Positions 1 through 5,081 of a DNA stretch of 8,065 nt are shown piece after piece. The number at the start of each line of letters is the position of its first letter. Position 1 is the first letter of the stretch. The position numbers and the translations under genes were made by a program. The notes beneath the pieces are model-generated. The model worked only from the letters and a program-made list of their open reading frames with translations, ran no database searches and had not been told where the DNA came from. The stretch is from assembly GCA_964421875.1 (NCBI GenBank), contig CAYQZD010000150.1:1-8065 (forward strand), in the 5' to 3' direction. The stretch comes from CAYQZD01 sp964421875. Lineage in GTDB: Bacteria; Electryoneota; Tariuqbacteria; Tariuqbacterales; Tariuqbacteraceae.

Positions 1-57
1 AAATATTTCTAAAGAAAACCGATTTGGGCAACACGCCCTTCAAGAATGACTATAAAA

Positions 58-81
58 AAGGCGGGGCAAAAACCCCGCCTT
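58..81 (-). terminator. Rho-independent terminator of pckA
   Basis: A perfect 9-bp inverted repeat (58-66 against 73-81, core GGCGGGG/CCCCGCC) encloses a 6-nt loop. Read on the minus strand, the GC-rich stem runs straight into a T tract (the complement of A54-A59). It lies 37 nt past the pckA stop codon, so it most likely ends the pckA transcript. No T tract follows on the plus strand, so it is not obviously bidirectional. Confidence 0.92.
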
Positions 82-117
82 GACAGCGAACGACAGTTCT
101 CTTCCGATACTCCTTCC

Positions 118-1713
118 CTAAGCCCCCGGAGCGGATTCCCGCACTGCGTCCGACACTTCGTCTTCAAACTGTTTGAAATTTTGCTTGAAACGGTCTGTCA
201 ACTCCCGCGCCTTCCTGTCGTACTCCGATTTGTCCTTCCAGGTTTTGCGGGGATCTAACACTTCCGGAGGAACACCGGGACATTCTACGGGAACCTCCAG
301 CCCGAAAGCCGGATCGCGCCGGAATTCCGCCTTGTCCAGTTTCCCCTCCAGCGCCGCGTTCACCATCGCCCGCGTGTGAGCGATTTTCATCCGCGAGCCG
401 ACTCCGTAAGGTCCCCCGGTCCAACCCGTGTTGACCAGCCACACCTTGACCTTATGCCGCTCGATTTTATCCCCTAAAAGGCGGCTGTAAACTGTGGGGG
501 GCAGCGCCATAAAGGGCGCTCCGAAGCAGGCGCTGAAGGTCGCCTTGGGCTCACGGCCGGCTCCGGCCTCTGTCCCCGCTAACTTTGCAGTGTAGCCCGA
601 CAGGAAATGATACATCGCCTGCTCCGGCGACAACCGCGCTATCGGAGGCATCACCCCGAAAGCGTCCGCAGTCAGCATAATGACGTTTCGCGGATGCCCT
701 CCCACTCCCTCAACCACTGCGTTGGGGATATGAGTGATGGGGTAAGCGGCGCGGGTGTTCTCCGTCAAACCGTCGTCGTCCAAATCGATGCGCCGGCTGG
801 AAAGGTCGAAGGCCACATTCTCCAGGATGGTGCCGAAACGCCGGGTAGTCTCATAAATCTCCGGCTCAGCCTTGGGATCCAGGCGAATGACCTTGGCGTA
901 GCAGCCCCCTTCGAAATTGAACACCCCGTCATCCGACCAGCCGTGCTCATCGTCCCCGATGAGGGAACGCGCAGGGTCGGCGGACAAAGTGGTCTTACCT
1001 GTCCCCGAAAGTCCGAAAAACAGCGCGGTGTCGCCGGCTTTGCCAATATTAGCGCTGCAGTGCATCGTCATCACGTTCTGCTGCGGCAGAAGAAAATTGA
1101 GGATGGTGAAGACCGATTTCTTGATTTCCCCGGCGTAGCTGGTGCCCCCGATAATCACTAACTTCATCCCGAAGTTGACGATGATGAAAGCCTCGCTGTT
1201 GGTGCCGTCCAGTTCCGGCACCGCGTGGAAATGGGGCACATTGATAACCGTGAACTCCGGGATATGCTCCTTGCGCTCGCCCGGGTCGTGAACCTGGCGG
1301 AAAATATTCCGCGCAAACAGCGAATGCCAGGCGGTCTCGGTTATCACCCGGATGGGCAGCCGGTATTTTCTGTCAGCCCCCGCGTGGCAGTCCTGCACAT
1401 ACACCTCCCGCCCCTGCAGGTAAGCCTGCAGGCGGTGTAAAAGCGCCCTGAACCGTACCTCCTCGAAGGGGCGGTTCACCTCCCCCCACCACACTTTCTC
1501 CTCGCTCACCGGTTCCTGAACCGTGAACTTATCGTTGGGACTGCGCCCCGTATGATAACCGGTGCGCACCGATATCGGTCCTAAATGGACAATCTGCCCC
1601 TCCCGCCGCCGCACCACCTCCTCGTAAAGCATCGGAGTGTTGGGATTCCAATGAACCTCGCACAGGTTGATGATACCCAGCGCGTCCAGCCCCACTTTCG
1701 CGCAATTACCCAT
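118..1713 (-). CDS. pckA: Phosphoenolpyruvate carboxykinase (ATP)
   Basis: Converts oxaloacetate plus ATP to PEP, CO2 and ADP in the cytosol, the entry step of gluconeogenesis. The 531-residue length is close to the roughly 540 of the E. coli enzyme. Visible landmarks are the substrate-binding GRSPNDKF at 56-63 (Arg57), YAGEIKK at 193-199 (Lys199, a metal ligand by family analogy), MHCSAN with His218, the P-loop GLSGTGKTT at 234-242 (Lys240), LIGDDEHGW at 251-259 (Asp255, a metal ligand), the FNFEGGCYAK signature at 265-274, and the Arg in ENTR at 321. All expected catalytic residues are present, so it should be active. The ATG at 1711-1713 has a GGAGGG Shine-Dalgarno 8 nt upstream. The stop is TAG, followed by a terminator. 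A weak promoter-like pair lies upstream (TTGAAA at 1811-1816 and TATACT at 1790-1795, 15 nt apart). Its -35 would fall inside a palindromic repeat, so it is uncertain. Confidence 0.98.
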   Translation of the reverse strand: MGNCAKVGLDALGIINLCEVHWNPNTPMLYEEVVRRREGQIVHLGPISVRTGYHTGRSPNDKFTVQEPVSEEKVWWGEVNRPFEEVRFRALLHRLQAYLQGREVYVQDCHAGADRKYRLPIRVITETAWHSLFARNIFRQVHDPGERKEHIPEFTVINVPHFHAVPELDGTNSEAFIIVNFGMKLVIIGGTSYAGEIKKSVFTILNFLLPQQNVMTMHCSANIGKAGDTALFFGLSGTGKTTLSADPARSLIGDDEHGWSDDGVFNFEGGCYAKVIRLDPKAEPEIYETTRRFGTILENVAFDLSSRRIDLDDDGLTENTRAAYPITHIPNAVVEGVGGHPRNVIMLTADAFGVMPPIARLSPEQAMYHFLSGYTAKLAGTEAGAGREPKATFSACFGAPFMALPPTVYSRLLGDKIERHKVKVWLVNTGWTGGPYGVGSRMKIAHTRAMVNAALEGKLDKAEFRRDPAFGLEVPVECPGVPPEVLDPRKTWKDKSEYDRKARELTDRFKQNFKQFEDEVSDAVRESAPGA

Positions 1714-1721
1714 AGTAAGTT

Positions 1722-1727
1722 CCCTCC
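1722..1727 (-). promoter_or_regulatory. Shine-Dalgarno site of pckA
   Basis: GGAGGG on the minus strand, 8 nt before the pckA ATG. It fixes the start and shows that this organism uses canonical Shine-Dalgarno initiation. Confidence 0.85.
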
Positions 1728-1765
1728 ATAGATGGGTTAATGGTTGAAATTTATATAAATAAAGA

Positions 1766-1803
1766 AAGTATTAAGTGTATAAGTGAAAAAGTATAAAGTT
1801 GTA
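1766..1803. repeat. AAGT-type degenerate tandem array, five units
   Basis: AAGT recurs at 1766, 1773, 1781, 1789 and 1796, a period of 7-8 nt with variable bases between. It belongs with the AAGT arrays around 5917, 6366, 7764, 7824 and 7955. It lies upstream of pckA, probably within its 5' leader or promoter region, and abuts the palindrome at 1805-1822. Confidence 0.6.
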
Positions 1804-1804
1804 G

Positions 1805-1822
1805 GGTGGGTTTCAACCCACC
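1805..1822. repeat. Palindromic repeat, family A, copy 1
   Basis: GGTGGGTTTCAACCCACC forms 8-bp arms around a 2-nt centre. It is preceded by GTAG, as is copy 2 at 2824-2843. Compared with copy 2, the stem differs by a paired G-C to A-T change. It has no T tract, so it is not a canonical terminator. Confidence 0.8.
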
Positions 1823-1859
1823 AAGAAAACAGTTGTGTAAAGAGTGAACTTACCGCCAC

Positions 1860-1893
1860 CGATGTGCCCGCCGGGTCCCCGCACCCGGCGGAA
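1860..1893. repeat. Palindromic repeat, family B, copy 1
   Basis: A perfect 9-bp stem (1868-1876 with 1883-1891, arms CCGCCGGGT/ACCCGGCGG) closes a CCCCGC loop. The same block recurs at 2780-2814 in direct orientation with few differences. No T tract follows on either strand. Confidence 0.8.
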
Positions 1894-1909
1894 TAAGATA
1901 CAGCCCTAC
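1887..1909 (-). repeat. Repeat family C, copy 1, inverted relative to copy 2
   Basis: Read on the minus strand, this 23-nt block matches 2740-2762 on the plus strand at 19 of 23 positions, including an exact 13-nt run (ATCTTATTCCGCC). It overlaps the right arm of the family B hairpin. Together the two copies flank the zinc-ribbon gene in inverted orientation. Confidence 0.6.
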
Positions 1910-1933
1910 CAGTATCCTGGTGTTCAATTGAAC
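1908..1933. repeat. Two adjacent small palindromes downstream of the zinc-ribbon gene
   Basis: ACCAG-TATC-CTGGT (1908-1921) is followed directly by the perfect 12-bp palindrome GTTCAATTGAAC (1922-1933). Both lie just past the stop of the zinc-ribbon gene. They could fold in its 3' untranslated region, but neither has a T tract. Confidence 0.5.
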
Positions 1934-1950
1934 GCCCCTACCGGTAACCG

Positions 1951-2715
1951 TTACTTCCTCCCCACCTCCCGGTAAAGCTCCGCCATAAAATATAGCAGTG
2001 TGTAAAAACTAAACGCCGCAATAGTGAGGGCTGCCGGCAACAACTTCCGCGCCAGCTCCGCCGCCCGCCAGGGCTCGCCAAACGCGATATACCCCACGCA
2101 GGCTGATACCGGCAGCAACAATCCCGCCGCCGCCCCTATCGCCGCCCACAGCGAAGCCTTCGCCAGCTTCGAATTCCCGCTTGTCCGCATCTCTCCCCAA
2201 AATAAAGTGAAAAACGCCAGCGTCAACAGCGAACTGAGCAGCGGCGCAAAACCGTCGATGTAGTGCGATCCCGCCAGCGTGGACATGAAAAGCGGCGGCA
2301 GATACCGGTGGAACATAATCATCAGGTATTTCAGCGACACCAGCAGGACGATGACCGAACCGATAACCGCTAAGCCGGAGGCGACTTTCAATCCTTTCTG
2401 ATCTTCCTCACCGTACCCATAATACAATACGATGAAGAAATATAGAATAGCTGCGCTGGCGAGGAACGAGATCACATACACTGCCTGAAACAAAGGCGTG
2501 ATTCCCCCAATCCCCAGGTCGAAAGTCCATACCGTGCGCAGGATGAATTTGACACTGAAAGCTATGATAGCCAGCAGCGCCGCGGTCTTGAGGCGCGCTT
2601 TCCAGGGATTTTCCCCCTCCGGTTTAGGGGGAAGCTCCTCCACCAATTCAACGCCGCAGTCCGGGCATTCCGCGACGCCTTCGCTGTATGCGGAACTGCA
2701 TTGGGGACAGAACAA
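1951..2715 (-). CDS. Zinc-ribbon multi-pass membrane protein of unknown function
   Basis: 254 residues that I do not recognise as a named family. The N-terminus has a CPQC motif (Cys3, Cys6) and a CPDC motif (Cys17, Cys20), the four-cysteine layout of a small zinc ribbon. A short Pro/Glu linker follows, then about six hydrophobic segments near 43-63, 75-100, 110-135, 157-173, 187-213 and 225-245. This predicts an inner-membrane protein with a cytosolic metal-binding head. Such heads often mediate protein contacts, but no partner or substrate can be named. The start codon is TTG at 2713-2715. It is supported by AAGGAG 6 nt upstream and by the zinc ribbon beginning at residue 3. The gene stands apart from its neighbours, with gaps of 237 and 160 bp, and palindromic repeat families A, B and C lie on both sides. 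Confidence 0.85.
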   Translation of the reverse strand: MFCPQCSSAYSEGVAECPDCGVELVEELPPKPEGENPWKARLKTAALLAIIAFSVKFILRTVWTFDLGIGGITPLFQAVYVISFLASAAILYFFIVLYYGYGEEDQKGLKVASGLAVIGSVIVLLVSLKYLMIMFHRYLPPLFMSTLAGSHYIDGFAPLLSSLLTLAFFTLFWGEMRTSGNSKLAKASLWAAIGAAAGLLLPVSACVGYIAFGEPWRAAELARKLLPAALTIAAFSFYTLLYFMAELYREVGRK

Positions 2716-2721
2716 ATTTAA

Positions 2722-2727
2722 CTCCTT
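2722..2727 (-). promoter_or_regulatory. Shine-Dalgarno site for a TTG start
   Basis: AAGGAG on the minus strand, 6 nt before TTG at 2713-2715. It supports a non-ATG start for the zinc-ribbon membrane protein. Confidence 0.75.
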
Positions 2728-2739
2728 ATCTTGTTGGTC

Positions 2740-2762
2740 GTAGAGGGGAATCTTATTCCGCC
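2740..2762 (+). repeat. Repeat family C, copy 2
   Basis: Inverted partner of 1887-1909, with 19 of 23 positions identical and the terminal 13 nt exact. It lies just upstream of the zinc-ribbon gene's Shine-Dalgarno site, so it may be transcribed as leader. It contains its own small dyad, GGAAT-CTT-ATTCC. Confidence 0.6.
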
Positions 2763-2779
2763 GTCTCTAATTTTATCAT

Positions 2780-2814
2780 CGATGCGCCCGCCGGGTCCCC
2801 GCACCAGGCGGGAT
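2780..2814. repeat. Palindromic repeat, family B, copy 2
   Basis: Direct repeat of 1860-1893. Arms 2787-2796 and 2803-2812 form a 10-bp stem with one mismatch around the same CCCCGC loop as copy 1. It lies in the gap between the zinc-ribbon gene and the cNMP-binding-like gene. Confidence 0.8.
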
Positions 2815-2823
2815 TCTAACTCG

Positions 2824-2843
2824 TAGGGTGGATTTCAATCCAC
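2824..2843. repeat. Palindromic repeat, family A, copy 2
   Basis: GTGGATTTCAATCCAC (2828-2843) has 7-bp arms and shares its centre and the preceding GTAGG with copy 1. A2832 and T2839 replace G1810 and C1817, so pairing is kept. It follows family B by about 10 nt, whereas at the other site A precedes B. Confidence 0.8.
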
Positions 2844-2875
2844 AAAAAGGACGACCCTTTATGGATGAACCAGTT

Positions 2876-3346
2876 TTATCTGACTTTCGGAACCTGGCTC
2901 ACCAATTCCTGCAATCTCTCCAGTAAGCTGAGATAGCGAGTGTAGTATATCCGCGCCACCCGGCTGATGATGTCCAATCCGGCAGAGCAATTCGCCTGTA
3001 GAATCCCCCGGAATGGTTTAGCCTCAATCGAAAGAACCTTGGTAGGTTCATAGCATTTAGCCGTAGCAGGGTAAAGCGGTGAATTTAGCAGAGAGGATAC
3101 GCCGAACAGCTCTCCCTTCTCGATTTCTGAGATGACAAAGCTGAATTCAGGCTGGTTTCCAGGCAGCAGCAGGAACACTCTGCCTTGCTTAAGCATATAG
3201 AAATGCGAACAGGGTTTGTTTAAGGCATAGATAGTATCGCCCGCTTTATACTCCTTCTCAGAAGCGAAACCGCTGAGCCGGTGTATTTCATCCACGGTTA
3301 ATCCTGCAAACAGCTCATGGCCTCTAAGAACTTTGTCCTGAATCAT
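2876..3346 (-). CDS. Single-domain cyclic-nucleotide-binding-like protein (Crp/Fnr sensor fold, no DNA-binding domain)
   Basis: 156 residues, essentially one cNMP-binding beta-roll followed by a helix. The N-terminal LFAGLTVDEIHRLSGFA, the central FYMLKQGRVFLLLPG and the cassette GELFGVSSLL (78-87) are typical of Crp/Fnr or kinase regulatory domains. The cassette keeps Gly78 and Glu79. The usual second acidic residue is Val83, and the canonical Arg-Ser/Thr-Ala reads Pro-Ala-Thr-Ala (93-96), so cAMP or cGMP binding is doubtful. The C-terminus (about 120-156) is a helix without helix-turn-helix, so direct DNA binding is unlikely. It could act as a stand-alone sensor or adaptor. Two in-frame ATGs occur (3350-3352 and 3344-3346). 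AAGGAG is 1 nt from the first and 7 nt from the second, so I take the second. Gaps on both sides and an upstream promoter-like pair suggest a separate transcript. Confidence 0.85.
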   Translation of the reverse strand: MIQDKVLRGHELFAGLTVDEIHRLSGFASEKEYKAGDTIYALNKPCSHFYMLKQGRVFLLLPGNQPEFSFVISEIEKGELFGVSSLLNSPLYPATAKCYEPTKVLSIEAKPFRGILQANCSAGLDIISRVARIYYTRYLSLLERLQELVSQVPKVR

Positions 3347-3353
3347 GATCATA

Positions 3354-3359
3354 CTCCTT
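3354..3359 (-). promoter_or_regulatory. Shine-Dalgarno site deciding the cNMP-like gene's start
   Basis: AAGGAG lies 7 nt from the ATG at 3344-3346 but only 1 nt from the ATG at 3350-3352, so the downstream ATG is the workable start. Confidence 0.75.
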
Positions 3360-3365
3360 TTTTAA

Positions 3366-3405
3366 GTTAGTGCCATGTTTCAGCCTTTTTTCACTGCATG
3401 CTAAC
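3366..3405 (-). other. Possible leader stem before the cNMP-like gene
   Basis: GTTAG (3366-3370) and CATG (3374-3377) can pair with CTAAC (3401-3405) and CATG (3397-3400), with a 3-nt bulge. The stem would form in the 5' leader, close to the Shine-Dalgarno site. It is modest and could be chance. Confidence 0.3.
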
Positions 3406-3415
3406 ACCCAAAGAT

Positions 3416-3443
3416 AATATACAAAACTTGCCCAAGCAATCAA
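3416..3443 (-). promoter_or_regulatory. Candidate sigma-70-type promoter of the cNMP-like gene
   Basis: On the minus strand TTGATT (3438-3443) precedes TATATT (3416-3421) by 16 nt. This would give a leader of roughly 60 nt before the chosen ATG. The gap between MEMO and this gene is 246 bp and holds no other gene, which fits an independent promoter. Confidence 0.4.
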
Positions 3444-3561
3444 ACGTGCTGTAAAATCCCCGCTCCAAAGCATTCCTCAGCGCATGTTAGGCGGGAAATT
3501 CATCCCAGGCAATTTTCCATCGATGAACGAAACGGCTATCCCCCAGAGTTGGACTAAATTC

Positions 3562-3593
3562 CGTTCAACTGTTTCACCAGTTCACCGTATCAC
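3562..3593. repeat. Degenerate 8-nt tandem array at the MEMO stop codon
   Basis: Four consecutive 8-nt units (3562, 3570, 3578, 3586) share a TTCAC/TCAC-like end; on the minus strand they read GTGA or GTTGA-type words. The word differs from the AAGT arrays but the period is the same. The array touches the TAG stop of the MEMO gene at 3593-3595. Confidence 0.45.
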
Positions 3594-4741
3594 TATTTAT
3601 ACCCAATCGCAGGATACCCCACCCAGTGATGAAGGTTGTTGGGAGCGGTCGCTCCCATCCCCTCCAGCTTATCCAAATCCAGCGAAGCCTCGCTAACACT
3701 GGTGCCGTAATCCAGCAGGAATCCCTCTAAAATCCGCCCCTCCAGCGCTTGAACCAGCCGGGAGGCGACACTCAGCCCCAGCGGGATGGAAAACCTGCCG
3801 CACCAGGTGATTTTGTAGTTGGTGATATCGGCGCTGTCGGCGCAAGTGTGGAGGAAATGCCGTAGCTTCTCCGAAGTCACCGGCCCGCAAAGGCACTGCT
3901 CCGTCAACTCCGTATCACGCTCGACCGCCTTCCGGTAACCTTGGATGTCACAGCCGAAATCGGCGTAATTCCGCCCGCCCCAGCCCGCGTCGCCGTAATG
4001 CACCGCGTCGGCGGAACAGATTATCGCCACATCCTCCCCCAATATCCACCCTTTCTCCTGGAAAATCTCCGCCAGCGCCCCCGCCAGCCGCACTGAAAGT
4101 TCCTCCATCCGCCCCCAATCGATGTAGGGTACCAAAATGGAAACGATTTCCACCTCGCGGTTGTATGACTGCAGGAAGTTCACAATCGCCTCCACCGAAT
4201 GCTCCACCGTCTGCATCTCGTTATCCGCCGCGTAATCTCCCTCCGGCAATCGCTTCAGGATTTCCTCCCGCAGAGGCGACACTTTCACCGGCCCGTAAGA
4301 ACCCCGCCAAAACTTGAACCGGTTGAAAACCAGCTTGTCGCGCAACCCGAAAGTCCGGGCTCGGTGAAACACGCCGAATATTATCACCCGCTTCGCCCTG
4401 ATATGCGGCAGCAACAGAGCGTAAAGCCTGCCCGCATAGTAGTAATCGTCGTGAGGACATACTCCGGCGATGAAGGGAGCCTCCCCCTCCCAGCCGTACA
4501 ATCCCTCAAGCTCCTCTATCCGCGGCGCAGCCAGTTCCCGGCGCTGCGCCAGAACCTCGTCCATCTGCTCGACGGTGTGAGCGAATCCAACGGTATCCAT
4601 CTGCCCCCGAACCTCCCCTTGAGGCTTGATGCCGACTTGGTCGAGCAAATCCCGGACTGATTGGCCGAACGCCGCCGGAATGATTCCCCCAAAAAAGACG
4701 GCGGCAAAGGATAACCGGATAAGCAGATTTCGTAATTTCAT
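3593..4741 (-). CDS. Exported MEMO-family protein (AmmeMemoRadiSam system protein B-like)
   Basis: 382 residues of the MEMO family, which shares the fold of LigB-type non-heme iron dioxygenases; the biochemical role of bacterial members is not settled. Family landmarks are PHDDYYYAG (96-104, His97), GVFHRA (123-128, His126), VEHSVEAI (179-186), ICSADAVHYGD (241-251, Asp245 and His248), CGR (314-316) and LLDYGTS, ending with a VGYPAI motif. The candidate metal residues by family analogy (His97, His126, His248, Cys314) are all present. Unlike the usual cytosolic members it begins MKLRNLLIRL, then a hydrophobic stretch and AAFG-Q, a typical Sec signal peptide with cleavage near residue 26. It is therefore probably periplasmic or secreted. 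AMMECR1 and radical-SAM partners are not in the window. The ATG has no Shine-Dalgarno site, unlike most neighbours, but the signal peptide supports it. Dodecin lies 49 bp upstream. Confidence 0.9.
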   Translation of the reverse strand: MKLRNLLIRLSFAAVFFGGIIPAAFGQSVRDLLDQVGIKPQGEVRGQMDTVGFAHTVEQMDEVLAQRRELAAPRIEELEGLYGWEGEAPFIAGVCPHDDYYYAGRLYALLLPHIRAKRVIIFGVFHRARTFGLRDKLVFNRFKFWRGSYGPVKVSPLREEILKRLPEGDYAADNEMQTVEHSVEAIVNFLQSYNREVEIVSILVPYIDWGRMEELSVRLAGALAEIFQEKGWILGEDVAIICSADAVHYGDAGWGGRNYADFGCDIQGYRKAVERDTELTEQCLCGPVTSEKLRHFLHTCADSADITNYKITWCGRFSIPLGLSVASRLVQALEGRILEGFLLDYGTSVSEASLDLDKLEGMGATAPNNLHHWVGYPAIGYK

Positions 4742-4770
4742 AGTATAGTCTATATGTCGATGTTAGTCAA
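4742..4770 (-). promoter_or_regulatory. Promoter-like pair directly abutting the MEMO start codon
   Basis: On the minus strand TTGACT (4765-4770) and TATACT (4742-4747) are exactly 17 nt apart, a near-consensus sigma-70 pair. The -10 touches the ATG at 4739-4741, so a normal start point would fall inside the first codons. It may be coincidental or imply another translation start. Confidence 0.35.
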
Positions 4771-4790
4771 TCTGCTTTAGTAAATAATGC

Positions 4791-5006
4791 CTACTGGCCG
4801 CCTTCATACTTAAATGACACATTGATTCTGGCGCGATAGAATTCAATTTTGCCGTCCTTAAGCTGAAGGTCGAGTTGGACCACTTCAGCGATTCTTAGGT
4901 CGCGGAGGGATTCGGCGGCTTTGGCAACCGCAGCCGCAGCCGCTTCCTCCCAGGAATCCTTGCTGGTCCCCACCAGCTCGATTACTTTGTACACGCTGTC
5001 AGCCAT
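4791..5006 (-). CDS. Dodecin family protein
   Basis: 71 residues, the normal size of a dodecin, small proteins that assemble into hollow dodecamers and usually store or buffer flavins in the cytosol. The diagnostic N-terminal YKVIELVGTS (6-15), the Ser-Trp-Glu start of the helix (18-20), LKDGKIEFYRARI and a C-terminal VSFKYE match the family from end to end. The flavin-stacking Trp that usually follows the helix (LDWFEV in the mycobacterial protein) is replaced here (LRIAEV), and the Gln that contacts flavin appears to be Arg. Ligand binding is therefore uncertain, and it may belong to a non-flavin subfamily. The ATG is preceded by AAGGAG with a 6-nt spacer. It sits between the aldolase (75-bp gap) and MEMO (49-bp gap) and may be co-transcribed with them. 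Confidence 0.93.
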   Translation of the reverse strand: MADSVYKVIELVGTSKDSWEEAAAAAVAKAAESLRDLRIAEVVQLDLQLKDGKIEFYRARINVSFKYEGGQ

Positions 5007-5042
5007 GATACTCTCCTTAAAATAATTGATAATTAGAATGAA

Positions 5043-5077
5043 CTCGATGCACGATACTCGTAACTCGATACTCGCTA
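5043..5077. repeat. Degenerate 7-nt tandem array between dodecin and aldolase
   Basis: Five contiguous 7-nt units start at 5043, 5050, 5057, 5064 and 5071, with consensus CTCGATA and one to three changes per unit. It ends 4 nt before the aldolase stop. Upstream, 5024-5037 holds two AATT-beginning 7-mers that continue the period with a different word. Confidence 0.6.
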
Positions 5078-5081
5078 TGTG

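Noticed and set aside
26..38. Small dyad GGGC-AACAC-GCCC near the window start
   Set aside because: Only 4 bp of stem and no adequate T tract; too weak to call a terminator.
46..258. Plus-strand 70-codon open frame over the pckA end
   Set aside because: It overlaps the pckA terminator and 3' coding region on the opposite strand; no domain or ribosome site supports it.
1868..1891. Terminator for the zinc-ribbon gene
   Set aside because: The stem is strong, but no T tract follows on the minus strand and the same hairpin recurs upstream of the gene, so it is listed as a repeat.
3484..3696. Plus-strand 70-codon open frame between the cNMP-like gene and MEMO
   Set aside because: About half of it is antisense to MEMO and it crosses an 8-nt array; no recognisable protein signature. 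The remaining gap shows no gene remnant I can identify.
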